Of a stretch of 64,000 bases of DNA, positions 42,089 to 50,589 are shown piece after piece. The translations under genes were made by a program, and so were the position numbers. How positions within the stretch are numbered: position 1 is the first letter of the stretch; each line of letters begins with the position of its first letter. The notes beneath the pieces were generated by a model, which searched no databases, was not told the origin of the DNA, and worked only from the letters and a program-made list of their open reading frames with translations. The stretch is from Streptomyces maremycinicus (GTDB taxonomy: Bacteria; Actinomycetota; Actinomycetes; Streptomycetales; Streptomycetaceae): the NCBI RefSeq assembly GCF_001184025.1, contig NZ_BBYG01000010.1, forward strand, positions 186,001 to 250,000, in the 5' to 3' direction.

Positions 42089-42376
42089 CTACAGCGCCTC
42101 GGCGAAGGTGACCGTCCGCTCCGTCAGCAGCGGCCACACGGTCGCCACGATCAGCTTCTCGAAGTGCTCGGCCGCCTTGTGCGCCTCGAACCCGGCCCGG
42201 TCGGCGTACCGCTCGTAGAGCAGGAAGCCGCCGGGCTGCCCCTCGACCGCGTGCACCTCGTACCCCTCGTTCGCCGGCTCGGCGCGGGTGTGCTCACGCA
42301 CCTGGAGCAGCGCGGCGCGGACGGTGCTCTCGTCGGCGGGGGCGCAGCGGTAGTGGGCGACGACGGCGTAGGACAT
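42089..42376 (-). CDS. Antibiotic biosynthesis monooxygenase (ABM) domain protein
   Basis: 95-residue ferredoxin-like ABM protein (YgiN/quinol monooxygenase type): YAVVAHYRCAPADESTVRAALLQ at the start, EVHAVEGQPGGFLLYERYADRAGFEAHKAAEHFEKL in the core. Such proteins oxidise quinols or polyketide phenols without cofactors. GAGGAG before ATG 42376. It diverges from the ALDH at 42567; the half-site GCGCAACC (42470) lies between. Confidence 0.88.
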   Translation of the reverse strand: MSYAVVAHYRCAPADESTVRAALLQVREHTRAEPANEGYEVHAVEGQPGGFLLYERYADRAGFEAHKAAEHFEKLIVATVWPLLTERTVTFAEAL

Positions 42377-42469
42377 GTCCGGTTCTCCTCGGCGGGTCGG
42401 CGAAGGCCGCTGTCAGGCCTGCGGCCCGCCGATTCCAGCATGGATCAGGCCCGCGCCCACCCGCGCGCG

Positions 42470-42477
42470 GCGCAACC
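42470..42477. promoter_or_regulatory. LysR half-site between ABM and ALDH genes
   Basis: GCGCAACC, the left-arm word of the LysR sites, also present at 45366-45373. It lies in the divergent gap between the ABM gene (start 42376) and the ALDH gene (start 42567). No matching right arm is seen. Confidence 0.3.
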
Positions 42478-42566
42478 AATGCCTGCTGCCGCGGAGCTGG
42501 TGGCACCGCCCTGACGTGGTGTGTTGTCACAGTCCGCACCCTGGCCGACAAAGGAAGTGACCCGAC

Positions 42567-44015
42567 ATGCGTACCCTGGAGACCCTCGTGGGCGGGGAGT
42601 GGGTGGCGAGCGGCGACTGGATCGACGTCCTCGACCCCGCCGACGTCCGTACCCCCGTCGCCCGTGTCCCGGCCCTCACGGCCAAGGACGTGACCCGTGC
42701 CTACGACCACGCCGAGCGCGGGTTCGCGCTCTGGAAGCGCACCAGCCCCTTCGAGCGGGCCCGGATCTTCACCGACGCGGCCCGGCTGATCCGCGAACGG
42801 GTCGAGGAGATCGCCGCCGACGTGACGGCGGAGAACGGCAAGACCCTGACGGAGGCGACCGGCGAGACCCTCAAGGCCGCCGACTTCCTGGACTACTACG
42901 CCGGTCTCGCCCGCCAGGGCTACGGCACCCTCCTGCACGACGTACGGCCCCGGCACCGCACCCACACCCAGCGTGAGCCGATCGGCGTGATCCTGGTGAT
43001 CAGCCCGTGGAACGACCCGCTGATCACGCCCGCCCGCAAGCTCGCCCCACTGCTCGCCACCGGCAACGCGGCCGTGTTCAAGCCGGCCACCGACACCCCG
43101 CTCTCCGGACTGCACCTCGCCCGCGCCCTGCACGACGCCGGACTGCCCGCGGGCGTGCTGAACGTGGTGACCGGCCGGACCGCCGAGATCGAGGAGGCGC
43201 TCCTCGACGACCCGCGGATCGTCGGCATCACCTTCACCGGCTCCAACGCCGTCGGCAACCGCATCCGACGCCGTCTCGCCGACCGCAACGTGCGCTTCCA
43301 GGGCGAGTTGGGCGGCAAGAACGCCTCGGTGGTGCTCGCGGACGCCGATCTCCCGGCCGCCGCGAAGGCCGTCGTCGCGGCCTCGTTCGGACAGGCCGGC
43401 CAGCGCTGCACGGCCACCAGCCGGGTGATCGTCGAGCGGCCGGTCCACGAGGAGTTCACCCGGCTGCTGATCGCCGAGGTCGAGCGGCTGACGGTCGGCC
43501 CGGGCAGCGACCCGGCGACCACGCTGTGCCCGCTGGCCGGCGTCAAGCAGCGCGACGGCGTCCTCGCCGACCTGGCCCGGGCCGTCGAGCAGGGCGCCAC
43601 GGTCCTCACCGGAGGCGGGGCCGACACCGAGGGCGAGCGCGTCTTCGGCTGCTATGTGCGGCCGACCGTGCTCGGGGACGTCACCCCCGAGATGGCGATC
43701 TGGCGCGAGGAGGTCTTCGGGCCGGTCCTCGTCCTGCGCGTGGTCGACGGCTTCGACGCGGCCGTCGAGGCGGTCAACGACTCCGGCTTCGGTCTCGCCG
43801 CCGCAGTCTTCACCCGTGACCTGGCCCATGCCCTGCGCTTCGCCGACGAGGCCGAGTGCGGACAGGTCGCGGTCAACTCCACCACCACGGGCTGGGACGT
43901 CCATCTGCCCTTCGGCGGATTCCACGACTCCGGTACCGCCTACAAGGAGCAGGGCGAGGAAGTCCTGCGTTTCTCGACGCGCGTCAAGACTGTCGCTGTG
44001 CACTTCGGCGGCTGA
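42567..44015 (+). CDS. Aldehyde dehydrogenase family protein
   Basis: 482 residues. VISPWNDPLITPARK, catalytic Glu in GELGGKNASVV, catalytic Cys in FGQAGQRCTATSR, and EEVFGPVLVLRV. Close in type to succinate/alpha-ketoglutarate semialdehyde dehydrogenases. AAAGGAAG before the ATG. Thirty-nine bp before the 2-hydroxyglutarate oxidase gene, so the pair is likely one unit. The N-terminal half has a GCGCAACC half-site upstream, like the one in front of the amidohydrolase operon. Confidence 0.92.
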   Translation: MRTLETLVGGEWVASGDWIDVLDPADVRTPVARVPALTAKDVTRAYDHAERGFALWKRTSPFERARIFTDAARLIRERVEEIAADVTAENGKTLTEATGETLKAADFLDYYAGLARQGYGTLLHDVRPRHRTHTQREPIGVILVISPWNDPLITPARKLAPLLATGNAAVFKPATDTPLSGLHLARALHDAGLPAGVLNVVTGRTAEIEEALLDDPRIVGITFTGSNAVGNRIRRRLADRNVRFQGELGGKNASVVLADADLPAAAKAVVAASFGQAGQRCTATSRVIVERPVHEEFTRLLIAEVERLTVGPGSDPATTLCPLAGVKQRDGVLADLARAVEQGATVLTGGGADTEGERVFGCYVRPTVLGDVTPEMAIWREEVFGPVLVLRVVDGFDAAVEAVNDSGFGLAAAVFTRDLAHALRFADEAECGQVAVNSTTTGWDVHLPFGGFHDSGTAYKEQGEEVLRFSTRVKTVAVHFGG

Positions 44016-44054
44016 CGATCGGGAGCACTGACAACGAGAGAGAGGAGGTGTGCG

Positions 44055-45266
44055 ATGGCTGACGAGACGATCGGCGTCGTCGGCGCCGGCATCGTGGGTC
44101 TGGCCACGGCCCGCGAGATCGCCCTGAGCCGGCCCGGCACCCGGGTGGTGGTCCTCGAGAAGGAGCGGGAGGTCTCGCTCCACCAGACCGGCCACAACTC
44201 GGGCGTCGTGCACGCGGGTATCTACTACGCGCCCGGCAGCCTCAAGGCCGAGCTGACGGTACGGGGTGTGGACCTGCTGCGTGCCTACTGCCAGGACCGC
44301 GGGCTGCCGTACCGCGAGATCGGCAAACTCGTCGTGGCGGTCCGCGAGGACGAGCTCGGCCGGATGAACGCCCTCTACGACCGGGCCAGGAACAACCATG
44401 TGCCCGACCTGCGGAAGGTCTCCCGCGAGGAGATCCGGGAGATCGAGCCGAACGCCGGTGGGGTCGCCGCCCTGTACTCCCCGCGCACCGCGATCACCGA
44501 CTACCCGGCGATCGCCCGTGCCTTCGCCGACGACGTGATCGGCTCCGGGGGAGAGGTGCGCACGGGCTTCCCCGTCACCGGCATCACGCAGGTGCCCGGC
44601 GGCATCGAGGTGGCGTCCGGAGCGGAGCGGGTGCGGGTGGACCGGCTGATCCTGTGCGCGGGGCTGCACTCCGACGCCGTGGCGGGTCTCGCGCAGGACC
44701 GGCGCGAACCGCGGATCGTGCCGTTCCGGGGCGAGTACATGCTGCTCAGGCCGGAGAAGAGCGACCTGGTGCGGGGCCTGATCTACCCGGTGCCCGACCC
44801 CCGCTACCCGTTCCTGGGCGTCCACTTCACGCCCCGCGTCGACGGTTCGGTGGAGGTCGGCCCCAACGCGGTCCTGGCCCTGGCCAGGGAGGGGTACACC
44901 CGCACCCGGATCTCCCCGAGGGACCTGTTCGGGCTCGCCGCCTACCCCGGCGTCTGGAGGATGGCGGCCCAGCACTGGCGCACGGGCGTCAAGGAGTACC
45001 GCGGGTCGTTCTCGGCGAAGGCGTTCATGAAGGACGCCGCGCTGTACGTCCCGGGGGTCGGCGTCCAGGACGTCGTGCGCGGCGGGGCGGGCGTGCGGGC
45101 CCAGGCCCTGGACCGGGACGGCACCCTGGTGGACGACTTCCGCATCCACCGGGTGGGCCGGGTCACCGCCGTCCGCAACGCGCCCTCGCCGGCCGCCACG
45201 GCCTCCATGGCGATCGCCGAGCACATCGTCGAAGCCGTTTTCGACGGCGCTTCCGGCGCCGGCTGA
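44055..45266 (+). CDS. lhgO: L-2-hydroxyglutarate oxidase (LhgO family)
   Basis: 403-residue FAD-dependent oxidase of the DAO/GlpO superfamily. GVVGAGIVGLATAREIA is the FAD loop, HQTGHNSGVVHAGIYY the conserved LhgO motif, and GLHSDAVAGLA, PFRGEYMLLRPE and PYPVPDPRYPFLGVHFTPR-like segments follow. It oxidises L-2-hydroxyglutarate to 2-oxoglutarate and feeds electrons to the membrane. GAGGAGGTG before the ATG. With the semialdehyde dehydrogenase before it, it could finish the breakdown of a C5 dicarboxylate; related 2-hydroxyacids are possible. Confidence 0.92.
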   Translation: MADETIGVVGAGIVGLATAREIALSRPGTRVVVLEKEREVSLHQTGHNSGVVHAGIYYAPGSLKAELTVRGVDLLRAYCQDRGLPYREIGKLVVAVREDELGRMNALYDRARNNHVPDLRKVSREEIREIEPNAGGVAALYSPRTAITDYPAIARAFADDVIGSGGEVRTGFPVTGITQVPGGIEVASGAERVRVDRLILCAGLHSDAVAGLAQDRREPRIVPFRGEYMLLRPEKSDLVRGLIYPVPDPRYPFLGVHFTPRVDGSVEVGPNAVLALAREGYTRTRISPRDLFGLAAYPGVWRMAAQHWRTGVKEYRGSFSAKAFMKDAALYVPGVGVQDVVRGGAGVRAQALDRDGTLVDDFRIHRVGRVTAVRNAPSPAATASMAIAEHIVEAVFDGASGAG

Positions 45267-45402
45267 GAAGCCCGGCGGGAAACGGGCCGCCGAAGCGGGC
45301 TGCCCCGACCGGTCGCCGGAACGGGTTCCCGGAGCAGGTGCGGAAACCGTTCTCGGCGACCGCTCGCGCAACCTGAAAGTGCCCTGCGAACAGCCCGCTT
45401 TC

Positions 45403-45421
45403 CCGCAACAACAGCTTGCGC
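45403..45421. promoter_or_regulatory. LysR-type operator, CCGCAA-N7-TTGCGC
   Basis: Same architecture and spacer as the site at 35892 with a single arm change. A TAGCGT -10-like box lies at 45455-45460. A further GCGCAACC half-site lies upstream at 45366. About 90 bp before the amidohydrolase start. Confidence 0.6.
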
Positions 45422-45454
45422 TCCCAGGGGCTCCGCAAGGCCTTTCCGGCCCCC

Positions 45455-45460
45455 TAGCGT
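45455..45460 (+). promoter_or_regulatory. -10-like element of the amidohydrolase operon
   Basis: TAGCGT, 53 bp before the amidohydrolase ATG and 34 bp after the LysR-type site at 45403; the -35 region is poor. Confidence 0.4.
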
Positions 45461-45512
45461 TCCCTCCGCAACGCCTCACCACGTGCCCCACCGAGAGAAA
45501 GAAGTACGGGAC

Positions 45513-46373
45513 ATGTTCGTCGTCGACACGCAGATCCACATCTGGCTGGAAGAGACCCCGGACCGCCCCTGGGTCCCCGGCGCCCGGGAGCGGATCCGCC
45601 TCAACGGCCACCGCGAGGACCCCTTCTCGTACGAGGAGGCCCTCGAGCTGATGGACGAGGCCGGCGTGAACCGGGCGCTGATCCTGCCGCCGTCCTGGGA
45701 GGGCGACCGCATCGACTACGCCCTGGAAGCCTGCGAGGCGCACCCGGACCGCTTCGGCATCATGGCCCGCATCCCGCAGAACAAGCCCGAAGAGGGCAAG
45801 GCCATGCTGAAGGACTTCGCGCAGAACCCGTACATCAAGGGCACGCGACTGACCTTCCACCGGCCGCAGGACCGCAACTGGATGATCGACGGCACCAACG
45901 ACTGGTACTGGCCGGTCGCCGCCGAGCTCGGCATCCCCACCATGGTGCACGCCCCGATCTGGAAGCGTGAGCTGGGCGAGATCGCCGCCAAGCACCCCGA
46001 GCTGAAGATCATCATCGACCACATGGGCATCATGGCCCGCTGTGTCGACGACGCGATCGGCTACTGGGTCGCGGAGACCGCAGACCTCGCCGCCCACCCG
46101 AACATCTACGTCAAGGTGTCCGCGCTGCCCGGCTACTCGACGCAGCCGTTCCCGAACAACAACATCCAGAAGTACGTGCGCGAGATGGTCGACAAGATGG
46201 GCCCGCAACGCTGCTTCTACGGCACCGACATCACCCGGCTGCTGGGCCACGGCATCACCTACACCGACACCATCGAACAGTTCACCAAGCACTGGGACTT
46301 CACGCCCGAGGAGCTGGAGTGGATCATGGGCCGCGGTATCTCCGAGGTCCTGAACTGGCCGATCGAGGGCTGA
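45513..46373 (+). CDS. Amidohydrolase_2 family metal-dependent hydrolase/decarboxylase
   Basis: 286 residues. VVDTQIHIWLE has the first metal HxH; MVHAPIW, IIDHMGIMARC and FYGTDITR supply the later His and Asp of the amidohydrolase-2 barrel. The family includes PDC lactonase LigI and the decarboxylases ACMSD and gamma-resorcylate decarboxylase, all of aromatic pathways. ATG 45513 with GAGAGAAAGAAG. Fifteen bp before the ThDP enzyme gene. Lactonase versus decarboxylase cannot be decided. Confidence 0.9.
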   Translation: MFVVDTQIHIWLEETPDRPWVPGARERIRLNGHREDPFSYEEALELMDEAGVNRALILPPSWEGDRIDYALEACEAHPDRFGIMARIPQNKPEEGKAMLKDFAQNPYIKGTRLTFHRPQDRNWMIDGTNDWYWPVAAELGIPTMVHAPIWKRELGEIAAKHPELKIIIDHMGIMARCVDDAIGYWVAETADLAAHPNIYVKVSALPGYSTQPFPNNNIQKYVREMVDKMGPQRCFYGTDITRLLGHGITYTDTIEQFTKHWDFTPEELEWIMGRGISEVLNWPIEG

Positions 46374-46386
46374 GGAAGCACGAGAG

Positions 46387-48105
46387 ATGACCGACCCCAC
46401 CACCGCACCGGGCGCCGACGGCGGAGACGCTCTCGTCACCGCGTTCAACGCCGTCGGCGCCGACTACCTGTTCTGCTCCTCCGGGTCCGAGTGGGCCCCG
46501 GTATGGGAGTCCCTCGCCCGGCGCCACCGCGACGGACTGCCCTGCCCGCGGTATCTGGACCTCACCCACGAGACCGTCGCCGTGGGCATGGCCACCGGCT
46601 ACGGCCTGGTCAGCCGACGGCCGCAGGGTGTGCTGCTGCACGCCGCCCCGGGCCTGCTCCAGGGCTCGATGGCCGTCCACGGGGCGCTGCTCGCCGGCGT
46701 CCCGATGGTGGTCAGCTCCTCGGAGTCGACCACCTACGGCGACGGCCCCGGACAGGATCCGGGCGGCCAGTGGTACCGGAACCTGTCCATCGTGGGCGGC
46801 CCGCACGGCGTCGCGGGCCCGTTCACCAAGTGGGCCACCGAGGCCGCCAGCGTCCACACCCTGCCCACCATGGTCACCCGGGCCGCCGAACTGGCCTGGC
46901 GGGCCCCGGCGGGCCCGGCCTACCTCAACGTCCCGCTGGAGATCCTCCTGGAGGACTGGGACGGCCGCGAGGCCAAGCCCGTCGTGCCGCCGGGCTCCAC
47001 GCACAGCTCGCCCGACGAGGTCGACCGGGTCGCGCGGCTGATCCGCGAGGCGAGGAACCCGGTCGTCGTCACCGAGACGGCCGGCCGTGAGGCGGGCGGC
47101 TTCGAGGCCCTCGTCGCCTTCGCCGAAGCCTGGAACATCCCGGTCGTCGAGCCGGACTCGGCGGTGTGCGGCAACTTCCCGCGCACCCACCCGCTGCACG
47201 CGGGCAGCGACATCGGCCCGTGGATGGACGAGGCCGACCTCATCCTCCTCGTCAACTGCCGTGCCCCGTTCTACCCGCCGTCGCGCCGCCCCTCGACGGC
47301 ACGGATCGTCGTCATCGACGAGGTGCCGCAGCGCCCGCACGTCGTCTACCAGGTGCTCTTCGCGGACCAGTACCTGGAGGGCAACGTCGCCAACACCCTG
47401 CGCCAGCTCGCCAAGCGGGCGAAGGACCTCGACGAGACCGCCGTCGCCGTACGGCGCACCGCGCAGGACGAGCGGTACGCCGCCGAGCGGGCCGCCGCCG
47501 CCGACGCCGAGACCCGGGCCGAGGCGCGGCAGCAGCGGGAGGGGGTCGACCCGGTGCTGGTCGCCGCCACGCTGCGCGAGGTGCTGGACGGTACGGAAGC
47601 GATCGTCGTCGACGAGACCATCACCCACAGCCGCGTCGTCAAGCGGCATCTGCGCACGGCAGGTCCCGACTCGTACTTCTACGTGCAGGGCGGCCTCGGG
47701 CAGGGCATCGCGGTCGCGCTCGGCGTGAAACTCGCCGCGCGGGAACGGCCGGTGGTCCTCACCATCGGCGACGGCGCGTTCACCTACAACCCGGTCGTCC
47801 CGTCGTACGACGCCAGCAGCTCCTACGAACTCCCGCTGCTCATCGTGGTGTTCAACAACCGTGTCTACAAGTCGATGAACCTCAACCACCGCAGGTTCTA
47901 TCCCGACGGCGCGGCCGCCGAGACCGGCGAATGGCTCGGCACCGATCTGCACCGGCTGCCCCGACTGGCCGCCTTCGCCGAGCCGTTCGGCATGCACACC
48001 GAGACCGTCGACACCGCCCAGGCGCTCGGGCCCGCGCTCGAACGCGCCCTCAAGGCCGTGGAAGAGGGCACCACCGCCGTCGTCGACGTCCTCGTCACCC
48101 GCTGA
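46387..48105 (+). CDS. Thiamine-diphosphate-dependent enzyme (benzoylformate decarboxylase/acetolactate synthase family)
   Basis: 572 residues, the usual three-domain length. Catalytic Glu in THETVAVGMATGYG of the PYR domain; ThDP/Mg motif GDGAFTYNP ... VVFNN of the PP domain (GDG about 27 residues before NN). It likely decarboxylates or ligates a 2-oxo acid. Starts 13 bases after the amidohydrolase stop. No acetolactate synthase small subunit is near, so a catabolic decarboxylase or carboligase is favoured. Substrate unknown. Confidence 0.9.
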   Translation: MTDPTTAPGADGGDALVTAFNAVGADYLFCSSGSEWAPVWESLARRHRDGLPCPRYLDLTHETVAVGMATGYGLVSRRPQGVLLHAAPGLLQGSMAVHGALLAGVPMVVSSSESTTYGDGPGQDPGGQWYRNLSIVGGPHGVAGPFTKWATEAASVHTLPTMVTRAAELAWRAPAGPAYLNVPLEILLEDWDGREAKPVVPPGSTHSSPDEVDRVARLIREARNPVVVTETAGREAGGFEALVAFAEAWNIPVVEPDSAVCGNFPRTHPLHAGSDIGPWMDEADLILLVNCRAPFYPPSRRPSTARIVVIDEVPQRPHVVYQVLFADQYLEGNVANTLRQLAKRAKDLDETAVAVRRTAQDERYAAERAAAADAETRAEARQQREGVDPVLVAATLREVLDGTEAIVVDETITHSRVVKRHLRTAGPDSYFYVQGGLGQGIAVALGVKLAARERPVVLTIGDGAFTYNPVVPSYDASSSYELPLLIVVFNNRVYKSMNLNHRRFYPDGAAAETGEWLGTDLHRLPRLAAFAEPFGMHTETVDTAQALGPALERALKAVEEGTTAVVDVLVTR

Positions 48106-48124
48106 ACCAGGAGGCACCACCACC

Positions 48125-49195
48125 ATGTCCACCCCACCCACGAAGATCCTGGTGCCCGCGGACGACCTGCGCGCCTTCTCCGCCGCCCTGCTGGAGAAGG
48201 GCGGCCTGAGCGCCGAACACGCCCGCACCACCGCCGACGTGTTCGTCTGGGCCGCGCTGCGCGGCGTCGACTCGCACGGCATCGCCCGCGTCCCCGCCTA
48301 CCTGGATCTGCTGGAGAAGGGCGTCGCCAACGCCGACGCGCGGATCACGCTCGAGTCCGGCACGCCGGCCGCGGCGGTCCTGGACGCCGACCGGGCACCC
48401 GGCCCGGTGGCCCTCAGCGCGGCGGCCGACGAGGCCGTGACCAGGGCCAGGACGACCGGCATCGCCGCGGTGGGCGTCCGCCGCACGGTGCACACCGGCG
48501 CGATCGGCTACTACGTGTCGAGGATCGCCGAACAGGGCCTGGTCGGCATCGGCTTCGTCGCCGGGATGCCGAACATGGGTTACACCGGCGTCAAGGGGGC
48601 CGCGGTCGCCACCAGCCCGCTCGCCATCGCCGTCCCCACCGACGTGTCGTCGGCGCACGCGCCCCTCCTGCTGGACATGGCGACCGCCACCGTCGCCCTC
48701 GGCAGGATCCGGCAGGCGAAGGCGAGCGGCACCCCGCTGCCCGAGGGCGCCGCCGCCACCGAGGACGGCACCCCGACCACCGACCCGGCGAAGGCGGTCA
48801 TGCCGCTGCCGCTCGGCGGGGCGAAGGGCTCCGGCATGTCCCTCGCCTTCGAGTTGCTGACCAGCGTGCTGGTGGGGGCGCCGATCTTCGCGGAGTTCCA
48901 CTCGGACGACCCGGCCGGCCGCAAGCACCGTCAGAACGCCCTGCTCATCGCCGTCGACCCGGCCGCGTTCGGGGGCACGGACGCGTTCACGGCGTCCGTG
49001 GACGCCACGCTGGACACGCTCAAGGGCCTGCCGGCCGCGGACGGCGCACCGGGCGTGTTCTACCCCGGCGAGCGCAGTGCGGCCGTGGCCGCCGACCGCG
49101 CGGAAAAGGGCGTGCCGGTGGCGCCCAAGGTGTGGCGCGACCTGACGGAACGCGCCGGGAAGCTGGGCGTCGCCCTGCCGGAAGCCGCCGGCTAG
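48125..49195 (+). CDS. Ldh2/malate dehydrogenase family NAD(P) oxidoreductase
   Basis: 356 residues. VDSHGIARVPAYLDLLEKG and VRRTVHTGAIGYYVSRIAEQGLVGIGF, then MPLGGAKGSGMSLAFELL, typical of the Ldh2 (2-oxo acid / malate, ureidoglycolate) family, distinct from classical lactate dehydrogenase. AGGAGG before the ATG. Third gene of the amidohydrolase-ThDP operon, so it probably reduces or oxidises the 2-hydroxy/2-oxo acid made there. Confidence 0.92.
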   Translation: MSTPPTKILVPADDLRAFSAALLEKGGLSAEHARTTADVFVWAALRGVDSHGIARVPAYLDLLEKGVANADARITLESGTPAAAVLDADRAPGPVALSAAADEAVTRARTTGIAAVGVRRTVHTGAIGYYVSRIAEQGLVGIGFVAGMPNMGYTGVKGAAVATSPLAIAVPTDVSSAHAPLLLDMATATVALGRIRQAKASGTPLPEGAAATEDGTPTTDPAKAVMPLPLGGAKGSGMSLAFELLTSVLVGAPIFAEFHSDDPAGRKHRQNALLIAVDPAAFGGTDAFTASVDATLDTLKGLPAADGAPGVFYPGERSAAVAADRAEKGVPVAPKVWRDLTERAGKLGVALPEAAG

Positions 49196-49209
49196 GGACC
49201 GGCGGCCGT

Positions 49210-49226
49210 CCCGGGCGACGCCCGGG
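49210..49226 (+). terminator. Hairpin terminator after the Ldh2 gene
   Basis: CCCGGGC-GAC-GCCCGGG, a 7-bp stem, 14 bp after the stop. Confidence 0.55.
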
Positions 49227-49374
49227 CAGGGGCGGGTGGCCGGGTCGCGCCGGTGCGGCGGCAGACCCCGTCGGCCACCCGCGCGGCGTCCGATGCGGCG
49301 GACGCCGCCCTCCCCCCGGTCCCTCGCCCCGACCCAAGCGGCACTCACGGACCCCCGGCCCCCTGCCCCGCACA

Positions 49375-49510
49375 CCGGCCCGCGCCTGCCGGGCCCGCGC
49401 CTGCCGGGCCCGCGCACCGGCCCGCATCTCGGCCCACGCACCGGCCCGGGCGCACCGCCCCGCGCCTGCCGGGCCGCGCTCACCGGCCATCGCCCACCGG
49501 CCCGCCTCCA
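49375..49510. repeat. GC-rich imperfect repeats in a 323-bp convergent gap
   Basis: The 15-bp unit CGCGCCTGCCGGGCC occurs twice in tandem (49381-49395, 49396-49410) and a third time at 49461-49475, with CACCGGCCCG-type variants between. The gap 49196-49518 holds no gene I can support. Confidence 0.6.
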
Positions 49511-49518
49511 GCGGGCCG

Positions 49519-50589
49519 TTACTCGCGGCGGGCCACTATGCGGTAGGCGTTGGAGACGCGGAGGCGGTGGGAGAGCGGGCGTATCGCGAAGCGGTCGAGC
49601 AGGGTGCTCGCGATCAGTGCCGGGATCCCGGCGAGGAGCAGGGCCGCGCGCAGGGTGCGGCGGAGCGTGCCCGGCCGTTCGGGCAGCCATGGGGCGTCGT
49701 CGCGGGGCGCCGCGTGGTCCAGCGCGAGCCATACGGCGGCCAGCAGGTCGACCGGGTCGTGCGGCTCGGCGTGCTGCTCCGCCACCACCGTGAAGCCCAG
49801 CCGGGTGAGCCGCTCCCGCAGATTGGCCACCGGCACGAAGTGCAGATGCTGCGGCTGGAGCCAGGGCAGCCACCAGCGGCCCAGCAACCGCGCCCAGCGG
49901 CTCTCGGGGTCAGGCACCTCGATGAGGAGGTGACCACCGGGGCGGACCGTCTCGTGCGCGGCGCGCAGTTCACGGTCCGGGTCGGTGCTGTGCTCCAGGT
50001 AGTGGAACATGCTCACCACGTCGTACCGCCCGGCGAGCCCGGGCGCCAGCTCGGGGAACGCGCCCCGGTAGCCGCGCTCCACCCGGCCCTCGCGCGCGGC
50101 GAGTTCGACGCCGTCGGTGAAGTCCAGCCCGTCGAACGTCGTCGCGGGCAGCACCTCCCGCGCGACCGCGCAGAAGTGACCGTGCCCGGTGCCGACGTCC
50201 AGCCAGGTCTTCGGCGCCGGATCGTGCGGCAGCATCGACCCGGCCCGCCCCCGGTACATCCCGGTCCGGCCCCCGAAGGTGTCCCCGAGCTTCTTCTCAC
50301 CGAGCCCGTCGTAGAAGTCCCGGTAGTAGAACTCCAGGCCCTCGGCGCTCAGCCGCGGGTTCTGGAAGATGTGCCCGCAGCCCCCGCAGCGGTCCAGGAC
50401 GAAGCGGCCCGGCTTGTGCTGGAGCAGATCGGTGGTGCGCAGCCGGGTGGTCAGCTCCGCCGCGCCGCACCACGGGCAGGTGGTGCGGCGCGGCTCGAAG
50501 AACCGGTCCAGGCCCGCGGCGATGTCCGCCCGGTACGCGGGGCGCGCCGCTGCGATGCGCTCGGCCTGCGGTCTGCTCTCTTCGCTCAT
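49519..50589 (-). CDS. SAM-dependent methyltransferase with N-terminal zinc ribbon
   Basis: 356 residues. Residues about 37-70 form a four-cysteine knuckle, TTCPWCGAAEL ... DRCGGCGHIFQNP. A class I methyltransferase fold follows, with motif I WLDVGTGHGHF, then SMFHYLEHSTDPDRELRAAHETVRPGGHLLIEVPDP. The ATG overlaps the glycosyltransferase stop by four bases. Last gene of the PKS operon; it probably methylates the lipid product or its sugar. Confidence 0.9.
   Translation of the reverse strand: MSEESRPQAERIAAARPAYRADIAAGLDRFFEPRRTTCPWCGAAELTTRLRTTDLLQHKPGRFVLDRCGGCGHIFQNPRLSAEGLEFYYRDFYDGLGEKKLGDTFGGRTGMYRGRAGSMLPHDPAPKTWLDVGTGHGHFCAVAREVLPATTFDGLDFTDGVELAAREGRVERGYRGAFPELAPGLAGRYDVVSMFHYLEHSTDPDRELRAAHETVRPGGHLLIEVPDPESRWARLLGRWWLPWLQPQHLHFVPVANLRERLTRLGFTVVAEQHAEPHDPVDLLAAVWLALDHAAPRDDAPWLPERPGTLRRTLRAALLLAGIPALIASTLLDRFAIRPLSHRLRVSNAYRIVARRE

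Noticed and set aside
42294..46448. A 1384-codon minus-strand frame across the ALDH, lhgO and amidohydrolase genes
   Set aside because: Shadow of three well-recognised plus-strand enzymes; composition is low-complexity and no motif is seen.
46387..48105. IolD (trihydroxycyclohexanedione hydrolase) as identity of the ThDP enzyme
   Set aside because: At 572 residues it is shorter than IolD (about 620-640) and its neighbours are aromatic-type genes rather than iol genes; a decarboxylase/acetolactate-synthase-like enzyme fits better.
49375..49510. Possible CRISPR-like spaced repeats
   Set aside because: Units are 15 bp, tandem or irregularly spaced, with no uniform spacers and no cas genes; they are GC-rich imperfect repeats.
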